Below are positions 9,066-17,720 of a stretch of DNA of 64,000 nt, piece after piece (the stretch's first letter is position 1; each line of letters begins with the position of its first letter). A program made the translations under genes and the position numbers. A model generated the notes under the pieces. The model was not told where the DNA came from, made no database searches, and saw only the letters and a list, made by a program, of their open reading frames with translations. The stretch is from an uncultured Endomicrobiia bacterium (lineage in GTDB: Bacteria > Elusimicrobiota > Endomicrobiia > Endomicrobiales > Endomicrobiaceae). Where the stretch lies: the NCBI GenBank assembly GCA_938040055.1, contig CALHWY010000020.1, positions 45,060 through 109,059 on the forward strand, written 5' to 3'.

Positions 9066-10151
9066 TTATTTCATAAATGCGGACATTATAATATTTGAAG
9101 TAAAAACCGCATTTTTTGACAATTTTATTCTTCCGCCGTCATTGACGAGAAGATTTTCTTTTAGGAATTTTCCGAGAACCGCAAGGCTGTCTTGTCCGCT
9201 GAAATCCTTTATATCAACCCCTTCGTCAAGCAGACGCAGCCCGAGCATAATTTTTTCGGCTTCATATTCTTTGTCGCCTATAAATATATTTTCGCTTTTT
9301 GCGCTCATTGATTTTGAGACAAGCTCTATGTATTTTTCAATATTTCCGATATTTGAATATCTGTATCTGTTCTCATAACCCGAAGCGCCCGCGCCCAGCG
9401 CGATATACTCGAAGTTGCGCCAGTAATTGCCGTTATGCAGAGATTGCTTTCCGGGTTTCGACCAGTTGGATATTTCATAATGGCAATATCCTTTGCCGGC
9501 AAGAAAATCCTCAGCCTTTTCATACATCCGTCTCTGCAGATTATCATCCGTTTGAACGCCTTTTTGAAAAAAAACGCTTTTGTTTTCAATGCTTAAAGGA
9601 TAAAGTGAAATATGCCCGCAGCCAAAACCCACCGCGGTTTTCAGTTCCTTTTCCCAGTCCTGCGCGGACTGTCCGGGCAAACCGTAAATCAGATCAAGAT
9701 TAAAGTTGTCAAAACCGGCTCGCCCCGCCTGTTTGTACGCTTTTTTAAACGCGGCGAAATCATGCGCCCTTCCGAGAACTTTAAGAGTTTTATCGTCTGA
9801 AGACTGTAATCCCAGGCTTAGCCGGTTTACGCCGGAATCTTTTAAGATTCCGAGTTTTTTTTCACAACAGGACTCGGGATTCATCTCAAAAGTAAATTCC
9901 CTGACGGATTTTAAGTCAAAGCGGTCTACGACCGTTTTCATAAGAAGTTTTATCTGGCTTTCCGAAAGAACAGAAGGGGTCCCCCCTCCGACATACACGG
10001 TATCAACCGCCGTGTTTTTATACCCTCCGGCGTGAATTGACAGAGCTTTAATATACTGCCCGGAAAGCCGCTCAATGTATTTTACGGAAAAAAAATCGCA
10101 ATAAAAACATTTTTGCCTGCAAAACGGTATATGTATATACAGTCCTTTCAT
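9066..10151 (-). CDS. hemW: Radical SAM heme chaperone HemW
   Basis: Radical SAM protein related to oxygen-independent coproporphyrinogen oxidase (HemN); members of this branch bind and hand over heme rather than oxidise coproporphyrinogen. 361 residues from the ATG at 10151 (MKGLYIHIPFCRQKC), chosen because GGAAGG lies 9 bases upstream; a TTG nine codons further up has no such site. The 4Fe-4S ligands are in CRQKCFYCDF and the GGGTPS SAM motif in VYVGGGTPSVL. The HNxxYW block (LHNGNYWRN) is typical of HemW, and the protein is shorter than HemN. It lies between two terminator-like hairpins and is probably transcribed alone. Confidence 0.88.
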   Translation of the reverse strand: MKGLYIHIPFCRQKCFYCDFFSVKYIERLSGQYIKALSIHAGGYKNTAVDTVYVGGGTPSVLSESQIKLLMKTVVDRFDLKSVREFTFEMNPESCCEKKLGILKDSGVNRLSLGLQSSDDKTLKVLGRAHDFAAFKKAYKQAGRAGFDNFNLDLIYGLPGQSAQDWEKELKTAVGFGCGHISLYPLSIENKSVFFQKGVQTDDNLQRRMYEKAEDFLAGKGYCHYEISNWSKPGKQSLHNGNYWRNFEYIALGAGASGYENRYRYSNIGNIEKYIELVSKSMSAKSENIFIGDKEYEAEKIMLGLRLLDEGVDIKDFSGQDSLAVLGKFLKENLLVNDGGRIKLSKNAVFTSNIIMSAFMK

Positions 10152-10200
10152 TTTCTTTGCCTTCCCAAAAAACTTCAAAACAAAAAATACCCGAACAAAA

Positions 10201-10235
10201 TTAAAAAAGCACCACCGCCGTTTCAGCGGTGATGC
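10201..10235 (-). terminator. Intrinsic terminator after the SPFH gene
   Basis: On the minus strand a 10-bp stem, GCATCACCGC/GCGGTGGTGC (10235-10226 with 10218-10209, one G-T pair), with a 7-base loop is followed directly by TTTTTT. It lies 18 bases after the stop of the SPFH gene. It is the clearest hairpin terminator in the left half and ends the lepA-lepB-nfeD-SPFH unit. Confidence 0.85.
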
Positions 10236-10252
10236 TTTCAGATCCGGTTTTA

Positions 10253-11191
10253 TTATTTAGTCGCGTCCGCGCCGGCCGGCGCGGACGGATTTTTAAAAAG
10301 TTCGGCAATGCCGCCTATTGAGGCCGTTACTCCGGCAGTTTCCAAAGGCAAAAATACTTTTGAAGCCCGCCCGTCGGCGACTTTCGCAAGAGCTTCAAGA
10401 TATTTTATAGCGATAAGATCGTTCGTGGGACGGCCTTCGTGAATCGCATTATAAACTATCTCAATCTGGTATTTTTCGGCCTCGGCGACTTTTCTTATGG
10501 CTTCAGCCTCTCCGGTGGCTTCAAGCACCTGCTTTTCTTTTATGGCCTCCGCCTCCAGAATGACCGCTTGTTTTGCGCCTTCGGCTTTAAGAATCGCCGC
10601 CTGTCTTAAGCCTTCGGCTTCAAGAATATTCGCTCTTTTTTCCCTTTCGGCTTTCATCTGTTTCGACATAGCGTCGGTAATGTCTCTCGGAGGATCGATT
10701 TTTTGTATTTCGACCCTGGTGACTTTAACCCCCCATTTATCCGTGGCTTCATCCATAACAAGCCTGAGCTGGGTATTTATTTTTTCTCTGGAAGTGAGAG
10801 TGCTGTCCAGTTCCATATCACCTATAACATTTCTGAGATTGGTTTGCGCAAGCTTAAGAGCGGCCAGCGCAAAATTCGCGATATTATAAACGACTCTGAA
10901 AGGATCGGTTATCTGAAAATAAATAATGGCGTCGACTACGACGGTGACATTATCTTTGGTTATAACGCTCTGCGGAGGAACGTCGATAACCTGTTCCCTC
11001 ATGTCGACTCTTTTCAATCTCTGGAAAAAAGGCACTATAATCGCGACTCCCGGCTCTTCGGTCTTGCTGTATTTGCCGAGAGTTTCCACAAGACCTTTCT
11101 CATACTGGTTAATAATATTTACCGAACTCGCCACCAAAACGATCACCGCGAAAACGATTATCGTTATTAAAGCCAGAACTCCTCCCGACAT
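10253..11191 (-). CDS. SPFH/stomatin-family membrane protein (QmcA-like)
   Basis: 312-residue protein with one N-terminal membrane helix (residues ~5-25), then an SPFH/band-7 domain (about 25-190; NQYEKGLVETLGKY through VTRVEIQKIDPP). A long charged helix rich in AEG, EA and K repeats (about 190-260) follows, typical of stomatin oligomers. Proteins of this type form large rings in the membrane and often act with an NfeD partner; the NfeD gene is immediately upstream (19-base gap). AAGGAGG precedes the ATG. This operon partner argues for the QmcA/stomatin branch rather than HflK/HflC, which are usually paired with each other. The exact role (membrane order, protease control) is not defined by the sequence. 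Confidence 0.88.
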   Translation of the reverse strand: MSGGVLALITIIVFAVIVLVASSVNIINQYEKGLVETLGKYSKTEEPGVAIIVPFFQRLKRVDMREQVIDVPPQSVITKDNVTVVVDAIIYFQITDPFRVVYNIANFALAALKLAQTNLRNVIGDMELDSTLTSREKINTQLRLVMDEATDKWGVKVTRVEIQKIDPPRDITDAMSKQMKAEREKRANILEAEGLRQAAILKAEGAKQAVILEAEAIKEKQVLEATGEAEAIRKVAEAEKYQIEIVYNAIHEGRPTNDLIAIKYLEALAKVADGRASKVFLPLETAGVTASIGGIAELFKNPSAPAGADATK

Positions 11192-11210
11192 AATACGCCT
11201 CCTTAAGTTT

Positions 11211-11636
11211 TTATTTTTTTCTTACCGTAAGCCTGGTTCCCCTGACGGCAATAATCTCCACCGCGCTTCCTTTGTCTATTTCTCCGCTTTCGGAAAAAGC
11301 GCCCCATGTCTCCCCGAAAATTTTGACAAAGCCGGGAGCGTTTTCGCTTATTTTTTCCGTAACCACAGCTTCTTTGCCTATTATCTCGTCGATATTGGAG
11401 CCTTTCGCGTCGGCCTTTTTCATATATTTTTTCAAAAGAGGTCTGATAAACATAACCGAAATTACCGAAACGGCGGAAAACGCCGCCGTCTGAATCCATA
11501 GCCCGGCCCCGAAAGCCGAAGCCGTTCCCGCCGCAAGCGCTCCGAACCCCAGGCATGAAAAGAAAAACAAAGAAGCCGTGGCAATCTCCGAAATGACAAG
11601 AATTATTGCGGTAATTATCCAGATTATCCAACTCAT
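11211..11636 (-). CDS. NfeD-family membrane protein, short form
   Basis: 141 residues: two or three hydrophobic segments in the first ~70 residues, then a C-terminal OB-fold-like domain with the GKEAVV and FGETWGA motifs of NfeD proteins. It is the short type without the ClpP-class protease domain. NfeD proteins work with SPFH/stomatin partners, and the SPFH gene follows directly. It starts 13 bases after the lepB stop, so the two are co-transcribed. The partner function is inferred from the family. Confidence 0.85.
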   Translation of the reverse strand: MSWIIWIITAIILVISEIATASLFFFSCLGFGALAAGTASAFGAGLWIQTAAFSAVSVISVMFIRPLLKKYMKKADAKGSNIDEIIGKEAVVTEKISENAPGFVKIFGETWGAFSESGEIDKGSAVEIIAVRGTRLTVRKK

Positions 11637-11649
11637 GATGAGCTCCTTA

Positions 11650-12420
11650 CTATATTAATCTTATGCGTTTTAAAGGCCAGTAAAGCACCAGCGCTTTTCC
11701 TTTCACATATTTATCCGGCAAAGGGCCCCAGAAACGCGAATCAAAAGAATAGTCCCTGTTGTCCCCGAGCATCATATAAGAGCCGGAAGGAACCGTTACG
11801 GGGCCGAAATTATCTCTTATAAAAGTCGGAGGTATTGTGGCAAATTTTCCTTTTTCCCACGCGTCCTGGTATTCTTTTTCATTCGTAAACAGATTAAAGC
11901 TTTGAAACATTGAGGGATCGGCGAAATTCACGTACGGCTCGTCAAGAGGAATGCCGTTGATAAAAAGTTTTTTGTCTTTTATCTCGACCCTGTCGCCGGC
12001 GACGGCTATGCACCTTTTTATATAGTCCTTTTTCACGCCCGATTCTCTTTCGGAAATACTAAGCGCCTCGGGCGGACATTTGAAAACCACTATGTCTCCT
12101 CTGGATATTTCCTTCAAGGCAAAAATTCTTTTCCCGTCGCTGAAAGGAATGTGAAAACCGTAAATAAATTTATTTACGAAAAGATGGTCGCCTTCAAGAA
12201 GCGTCAGCCTCATGCTTCCCGAAGGAATTTTAAAAGCCTGAATAAAAAAGAACATCAGAAAAGCGGCTATAATAAGCGCCGACCAGGCTGTATCAACCCA
12301 GGAATAAACGTTTTTGAACAGACTGAGCGCAATCTTTCCGGAAAATTTTTTCTTTATAAGCTGCATAAACATAGCCACGCAAAAAAGAATCAATCCGGCG
12401 ATAAAAAGCTTTACTTCCAT
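11650..12420 (-). CDS. lepB: Signal peptidase I
   Basis: Inner-membrane serine protease that cuts signal peptides from Sec and Tat substrates, 256 residues. Hydrophobic stretches at about residues 3-20 and 46-65 fit the membrane anchor. The catalytic Ser is in FKIPSGSMRLTL and the general-base Lys in KDYIKRCIAVAGD; the conserved LGDNRDYSFDSR box near the C-terminus completes the family motifs. AGGAG precedes the ATG. It lies between lepA and the NfeD/SPFH pair. The lepA-lepB order on one strand is a classic pairing. Confidence 0.95.
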   Translation of the reverse strand: MEVKLFIAGLILFCVAMFMQLIKKKFSGKIALSLFKNVYSWVDTAWSALIIAAFLMFFFIQAFKIPSGSMRLTLLEGDHLFVNKFIYGFHIPFSDGKRIFALKEISRGDIVVFKCPPEALSISERESGVKKDYIKRCIAVAGDRVEIKDKKLFINGIPLDEPYVNFADPSMFQSFNLFTNEKEYQDAWEKGKFATIPPTFIRDNFGPVTVPSGSYMMLGDNRDYSFDSRFWGPLPDKYVKGKALVLYWPLKRIRLI

Positions 12421-12451
12421 TTTTTCTCCTCTGACCGGCGGTCAATATATT

Positions 12452-14242
12452 TCAGCCGTCTATTTTAAGAACCGCGATAAAAGCTTCCGAAGGAATTTCC
12501 ACTCTTCCGAACTGCCTCATTTTACGTTTTCCTTCTTTCTGCTTTTCCAAAAGCTTCCTCTTTCTCGTTATATCCCCGCCGTAACACTTGGCAAGAACGT
12601 CCTTTCTTACGGCCGAAATGGTTTCACGGGCGATTATTTTATTGTTGACTTTTGCCTGTATGGGTATTTCAAACATATGTCTCGGAATTATTCCGCGCAG
12701 TTTCTCGGTAAGATAATGAGCGGCCGCCTGCGCTTTGTCTTTATGGGTTATCATGGTAAAAGCGTCGATAACCTCTCCGTTGATCATAATTTCCAGCTTC
12801 ACCAGATCTCCTTTCTGCGGATCAATATGCTCATAATCGAAAGAAGCGTACCCCTTGGACACGGATTTCAAAGCGTCATAAAAGCCGACTATTATTTCCG
12901 CGAGAGGAAGCTGGTATTTCAGCACCACTATCTTTGTGTTGAGATACTTCATATTTATCTGCTTTCCTCTTCTTTTCTGGCACAGCTCCATAAGAGCGCC
13001 CAGATAATCAACGGGACAAATTATTGTAGCCTCGACATAAGGCTCCCATATTTCCGAAATATCGCCGTTGTTGGGAAACTTTGCGGGATTTTCTATAGTC
13101 AAAATCTGGTTTTTGAACGTCTTTATCTTATACACGACATTAGGAGCCGTAACAAGAAGACTCAGCCCGAACTCTCTTTCAAGCCTTTCTTTTACTATTT
13201 CAAGATGAAGCGAACCCAAAAACCCGCATCTGAACCCGAAACCCAAAGCGACGGAAGTTTCGGGAAAATATACAAGGGAAGAATCGGAAAGCCTTAACTT
13301 TTCAAGCGCGCTCTTTAAAGCGTCGTAATCCGAAGTGCTGTTAGGATATAATCCGGCAAAAACAAAAGGATGTATCTCCTTATAACCCGGATGCGGGCGT
13401 TTGGTAGGATTGGAACTGTCCGTAATGGTGTCTCCGATCTTTATATCGTGAATATCTTTTATTCCGGCGACTACGTATCCGACTTCCCCCGAAGATAAAA
13501 CTTCCGCTTCAACCGGCCTTATTTTCATATAACCGACTTCAATAACTTCATATTCTACGCCGGAAGCCATAAATCTTATTTTCATGCCCTTTTTTATCAA
13601 ACCGTCAAAAACTCTTATAATGATTATCACTCCTCTGTAAGAATCGTAAAAAGAGTCGAAGATAATGGCCGACAAAGGCTCATTCGTCACAATTTTTGCG
13701 GGAGGAACGTTAGCGACCACGGAAGCGATCACCTCGTCAATCCCTATGCCTTCCTTGGCGCTGGCAAGAATGGGTTCGGTGTCGACGTCGAGACCTTCTT
13801 TCATCTGTTCGTAGGCGCCGTCGACGTCAGCGGTAGGAAGGTCTATTTTGTTTATCACGGGAATTATCTTAAGATCGGCGTTTTTTGCAAGCATGGTATT
13901 AGCAAGGGTCTGCGCTTCAACGCCCTGCGTCGCATCAATAACGAGCAAAGCGCCTTCGCACGCCGCAAGAGCCCTTGACACTTCATAAGTAAAATCAACA
14001 TGCCCGGGGGTATCGATAAGGTTCAAAACATATCCGTTGCCGTTTTTATCCGTATAATTCATTCTCACGGCTTTAGCCTTAATGGTAATTCCCCTTTCCC
14101 TTTCAAGCTCCATTCCGTCAAGAATCTGCTCTTTCATTTCCCGTTTAGATATAGTGCCGGTATACTCAAGAAGCCGGTCGGCAAGAGTGCTTTTGCCGTG
14201 GTCGATATGCGCTATAATACAAAAATTTCTTATATTGGACAT
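12452..14242 (-). CDS. lepA: Elongation factor 4 (back-translocating GTPase LepA)
   Basis: Ribosome-associated GTPase of 596 residues. G1 is AHIDHGKSTL, G3 is DTPGHVDF and G4 is NKIDLP, followed by EF-G-like domains and the LepA-specific C-terminal domain with AKCYGGDITRKRKLLEKQKEGKRKM. The length and this C-terminal block separate it from TypA (34.5 kb) and EF-G. It lies 22 bases after the ptsI stop and 31 bases before lepB. Confidence 0.97.
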   Translation of the reverse strand: MSNIRNFCIIAHIDHGKSTLADRLLEYTGTISKREMKEQILDGMELERERGITIKAKAVRMNYTDKNGNGYVLNLIDTPGHVDFTYEVSRALAACEGALLVIDATQGVEAQTLANTMLAKNADLKIIPVINKIDLPTADVDGAYEQMKEGLDVDTEPILASAKEGIGIDEVIASVVANVPPAKIVTNEPLSAIIFDSFYDSYRGVIIIIRVFDGLIKKGMKIRFMASGVEYEVIEVGYMKIRPVEAEVLSSGEVGYVVAGIKDIHDIKIGDTITDSSNPTKRPHPGYKEIHPFVFAGLYPNSTSDYDALKSALEKLRLSDSSLVYFPETSVALGFGFRCGFLGSLHLEIVKERLEREFGLSLLVTAPNVVYKIKTFKNQILTIENPAKFPNNGDISEIWEPYVEATIICPVDYLGALMELCQKRRGKQINMKYLNTKIVVLKYQLPLAEIIVGFYDALKSVSKGYASFDYEHIDPQKGDLVKLEIMINGEVIDAFTMITHKDKAQAAAHYLTEKLRGIIPRHMFEIPIQAKVNNKIIARETISAVRKDVLAKCYGGDITRKRKLLEKQKEGKRKMRQFGRVEIPSEAFIAVLKIDG

Positions 14243-14264
14243 TTGCTTTCGGTTTCCTCGCTTG

Positions 14265-16016
14265 CTAATATCTTTCTTTAAACTTCAGTTTTTTCATGAT
14301 TTTAGATATCGAATCTTTATCTTCGCATTTCAGTATTTCATCCGCCGCTTTTTTCGCTTCTTCATAAGAAACGCTTCTTATGACCTTTTTTATTTTCGGA
14401 ATCTGCGCCGAGGAAACGCTGAATTCGTCAAGCCCCATCCCAAGAAGAAGCATCGTATAGACGGGATCTCCCGCCATCTCCCCGCACATTCCGACGTCTA
14501 TTCCGGCGTTGTGCCCGGCGTCGATTATTCTTTTTATAAGCCGCAATATCGCCGGATGGGCAGGATCGTAGAGATGGGTGACATTTTCATTTACCCTGTC
14601 AACGGCGAGGGTGTATTGTATAAGATCGTTTGTTCCTATGGAGATAAAGTCGAGCTCCTTTGCCAGAACATCGGCTATAATCGCCGCGGACGGCACTTCT
14701 ATCATCGCTCCCACTTCCATATTTTCGTCAAACTTTATGCTTTCCGCACGCAGGCTTTTTTTGACTTTTTCCAGTATTTTATTCGCCTGTCTAAGCTCTT
14801 CGACTCCGGAAATCATAGGATACATAAGCCTTACCTTTCCTTCGGCGGAAGCTCTTAAAATGCCTCTGAGCTGGTCGATAAATATCTCGGGATATTTCAG
14901 GCACAGTCTTATGGCGCGCAGCCCCATAAAAGGGTTTTGTTCTCTTTCCATATCAAGAAAGCCAAGATTAGCCAGTTTGTCTCCGCCGAGATCTATGGTT
15001 CTGATTATGACATTATAAGGCATCATTTTCTTGACTACTTTCGTATAGTTGCGGTAATGGTCTTCTTCGCCGGGCATGGAACTGCGGTTAAAAAACATAA
15101 ACTCGCTTCTGTAAAGCCCTATGCCGCCCGCGCCGTTGCTCATTACGGATTTCACCTCATCGGGATCGTCTATATTAGCCAAAAGCTGCACGGTATGTTT
15201 ATCGACGGTTTCAGCCGGCATATCTTTCAATTTGGCGAGCTCTTTCCTTTTGGCGAGCTGGATGTCGAGTTCTCTTTTATAATTAGAAATCGTCTCGTCC
15301 GTAGGATTGAGTATTACAAGCCCCTGATTTCCGTCAACCACAATCACGGTTCCGGCGGAAACATTTGCGGAAATATTTCTAAGCCCTACTACGGCCGGAA
15401 TCTCAAGGCTCTGGGCGACTATAGCCGTATGGGATGTTTTGCCGCCGATATCGGTCGCAAAAGCTTTGACCAATTTTTCTCTTATCGCCACCGTGTCGGC
15501 CGGAGTGAGATTATGAGAAACCACTATCGAATCTTTATCGAGTTCCGACATTGTGCGTTTTGATTTTCCCAGCAGATTGCCGAGTATTTTTTTTGTTACG
15601 TCCTGAATATCATGTTTTCTTTCCCTGAAATATTCGTCCTCTATGGCGTCAAAAGAACGTATTATCTTGTCCAGAACTTTAAAAACCGCATATTCGGCGT
15701 TAACCCCGTCTTCGACAAACTTTATCACGTCTTTTTTCATTACCGGATCGTCGAGAATCATTATATGCACGTCGGCTATCTTGGCGTAGTTCTCGCCAAG
15801 CACGCTGTTTATTTTTTCATGCGTGGTTTTAAGTTCCGCCCTTGTCTTTTCAATGGCTTCGTTAAGACGCTTAAGCTCGGCCGCCCGGGCGTTTTTCGGT
15901 ATTTCTTTCTGTATGAGACAGTAATCGTCGTCCTCAAGAAGAAAAACCCTGCCTATGGCTATTCCGGGGGAAGCGGCCACGCCTTTTAAAATAATATTTT
16001 TCTTTGTTAAAGACAT
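14265..16016 (-). CDS. ptsI: PTS enzyme I (phosphoenolpyruvate-protein phosphotransferase)
   Basis: Cytoplasmic first enzyme of the PTS, 583 residues. It takes phosphate from PEP onto a His and passes it to HPr. The N-terminal domain has the swivelling phospho-His in GGKTSHTAIVAQ near residue 190. The C-terminal PEP-binding barrel has RTIDLGGDK, MYPMIS and GIDVGMCGEMAGD with the catalytic Cys. AGGAG precedes the ATG. It sits 9 bases after HPr, downstream of the EII genes, and normal length and motifs suggest it is active. Confidence 0.96.
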   Translation of the reverse strand: MSLTKKNIILKGVAASPGIAIGRVFLLEDDDYCLIQKEIPKNARAAELKRLNEAIEKTRAELKTTHEKINSVLGENYAKIADVHIMILDDPVMKKDVIKFVEDGVNAEYAVFKVLDKIIRSFDAIEDEYFRERKHDIQDVTKKILGNLLGKSKRTMSELDKDSIVVSHNLTPADTVAIREKLVKAFATDIGGKTSHTAIVAQSLEIPAVVGLRNISANVSAGTVIVVDGNQGLVILNPTDETISNYKRELDIQLAKRKELAKLKDMPAETVDKHTVQLLANIDDPDEVKSVMSNGAGGIGLYRSEFMFFNRSSMPGEEDHYRNYTKVVKKMMPYNVIIRTIDLGGDKLANLGFLDMEREQNPFMGLRAIRLCLKYPEIFIDQLRGILRASAEGKVRLMYPMISGVEELRQANKILEKVKKSLRAESIKFDENMEVGAMIEVPSAAIIADVLAKELDFISIGTNDLIQYTLAVDRVNENVTHLYDPAHPAILRLIKRIIDAGHNAGIDVGMCGEMAGDPVYTMLLLGMGLDEFSVSSAQIPKIKKVIRSVSYEEAKKAADEILKCEDKDSISKIMKKLKFKERY

Positions 16017-16025
16017 AAAAAACTC

Positions 16026-16289
16026 CTACTCCGAAAAACCGCAATTAAAAAGCTTTTCGATGGCATTCAAAAGTTCTTCTTCATCGGGCCCGTCGGCCAC
16101 AAACCTAAGTTCGCTTCCGGCGGCGGCCGCCAGAGTCATAACTCCCATGATGCTTTTCGCGTCCACTTCAAAATCGTCTTTAAGTATTTTTACGCAGGAC
16201 TGAAATTTTGAAGCTGTCTGCACAAGCATTGCCGCCGGCCTGGCATGCAGCCCCGTTTTGTTTGAAACTTTAATTATTTTCTCTTTCAT
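16026..16289 (-). CDS. ptsH: Phosphocarrier protein HPr
   Basis: 87-residue carrier between enzyme I and the EII proteins. It has the active-site His in TGLHARPAAM and the regulatory Ser in DAKSIMGVM, the residue phosphorylated by HPr kinase; hprK is in the same cluster at 22.5 kb. It lies one base after the EIID stop and 9 bases before ptsI. Both phosphorylation sites are intact, so HPr can act in transport and in Ser-P signalling. Confidence 0.96.
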   Translation of the reverse strand: MKEKIIKVSNKTGLHARPAAMLVQTASKFQSCVKILKDDFEVDAKSIMGVMTLAAAAGSELRFVADGPDEEELLNAIEKLFNCGFSE

Positions 16290-16290
16290 C

Positions 16291-17076
16291 TCATATTCCT
16301 AAATATGACATTAATACGCATAATAATACCACGCAGTAAAACATAAAAGTAGCGCTGAAACGCCCGAAAACGGCGGTAAGCGCCAAAACCGCGCCGTAAA
16401 CGAAAGCGTCCGGAAGCGCAGCTGCGAAAAAGTTTGCGTTTAACGGAGCAAAGCCGAAAACCTTAAAATAAAAAAACAAAGAAGCCAAAACCAAAAGAAG
16501 ACCGGCGTATCTGGCCACGTCCCCCAAAAATTTGATTTCCAGCTTTGAAATAACCGCAAGCATTTCTTTGTCGAGCTTTAAACTGATAAAAAACAGCCAG
16601 TATCTTACCGGTATATGCACGCAGTTATAAGTAAATAAAAAAGACAGCGGAACTATCCAGCTGTAAGACGGATCCAGAACTCTGGAAAAAAGTATTACCA
16701 GAAAAATACTTAAAAAAGCCGTAAAAGGGCGGAGAGTTCCCCAGAAAAACGAATCCCCTATGGCGGCCAGAGGGCCGGCCATGACGCTTTTTATGAAATT
16801 GATGTCGGGAAGCTCTTTTCCAGTTCCCTCATTTTCGGATATTTCTTTTTCGGCATTTGCGGTTATCGCAATTATTATATTCGCCATATAAGGATGCGTG
16901 TTGAAAAATCCCGTATGCCTGATAAGAGCTTCTTTTCTTCTTTCCCTGTCAGGATAGACCTTGTCCACAAAAGGCTTGAGCACAAAAAGAAAACCTATAT
17001 TCTGCAATCTTTCAAAATTCCATAAAGCCTGCAGAAAAAAAGATTTAAAAAACATTTTTCCGTATATTTTAAACAT
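16291..17076 (-). CDS. Mannose-family PTS component IID
   Basis: 261-residue membrane subunit of a mannose/fructose/sorbose-type EII complex. Family blocks are visible: LQALWNFERLQNIGF, HTGFFNTHPYMA and MAGPLAAIGDSFFWGTLRP, followed by C-terminal hydrophobic segments. It forms the sugar channel with EIIC, the gene just before it (2-base gap). Substrate cannot be read from the sequence; the family covers mannose, glucose, glucosamine, fructose and others. Confidence 0.93.
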   Translation of the reverse strand: MFKIYGKMFFKSFFLQALWNFERLQNIGFLFVLKPFVDKVYPDRERRKEALIRHTGFFNTHPYMANIIIAITANAEKEISENEGTGKELPDINFIKSVMAGPLAAIGDSFFWGTLRPFTAFLSIFLVILFSRVLDPSYSWIVPLSFLFTYNCVHIPVRYWLFFISLKLDKEMLAVISKLEIKFLGDVARYAGLLLVLASLFFYFKVFGFAPLNANFFAAALPDAFVYGAVLALTAVFGRFSATFMFYCVVLLCVLMSYLGI

Positions 17077-17078
17077 AG

Positions 17079-17720
17079 TTACCTTTTGATAAAAGGAATT
17101 TTCAGATTTTTAAAATTATAAAGCACGGCGCCGAATCCCAGAATCGGGAGAAGATACCAGGCTTTTTTAAAACCCGATATTACAAAAACGGGCATCTGAA
17201 GATAGAGAAGCTGGAATATTACCCCGCCTAAAAACATTATTATAAGATAGCTCAGAAAAGATCTTAAAATAAATAAAAACAGGCTCAGAAATATCCCGGC
17301 GTTTATCTTCCATTCCTTATTTTCCCGAATGCCTTTCTCAACCCATCTCATTATGCATATATTGCGGTTTCTTCCGTTTATGTCGATCTCCCTATAAAAA
17401 TAAGCGAAAGGAACCGCAAAAATCAGCGCGCAAATCGCCGCTTCCTGTATTGCCGGATAATATTTGCAAGCCCAGAAAGTGGCGTTAATGCTTATTGAGG
17501 CTATGTCTATAGGCACGGCGGCGCCCATGGGTATCGCGTTTATCCAGACCATTTCAACTATCATCCCTATCCAAAGACCCGTGGTTATATCCCCCATCAA
17601 AAAACCGAATAAAGGCGCGCAAAAGATAGGACGGCATATCATAAACTGTCCGAATGCCGTAATATCCATGCTGCAAAGCGCGGCGATAAGCGCCAAAAGG
17701 GCCGTATTTTCTATAATCAT
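17079..17720 (-). CDS. Mannose-family PTS component IIC
   Basis: 213-residue membrane protein with about six hydrophobic segments and the EIIC blocks FGQFMICRPIFCAPLFGFLMGD and GMIVEMVWINAIPMGAAVPID. It is somewhat shorter than typical family members (~250). Its ATG overlaps the stop of the GH57 gene (ATGA), so the two are translationally coupled. It forms the transport channel with EIID. Confidence 0.92.
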   Translation of the reverse strand: MIIENTALLALIAALCSMDITAFGQFMICRPIFCAPLFGFLMGDITTGLWIGMIVEMVWINAIPMGAAVPIDIASISINATFWACKYYPAIQEAAICALIFAVPFAYFYREIDINGRNRNICIMRWVEKGIRENKEWKINAGIFLSLFLFILRSFLSYLIIMFLGGVIFQLLYLQMPVFVISGFKKAWYLLPILGFGAVLYNFKNLKIPFIKR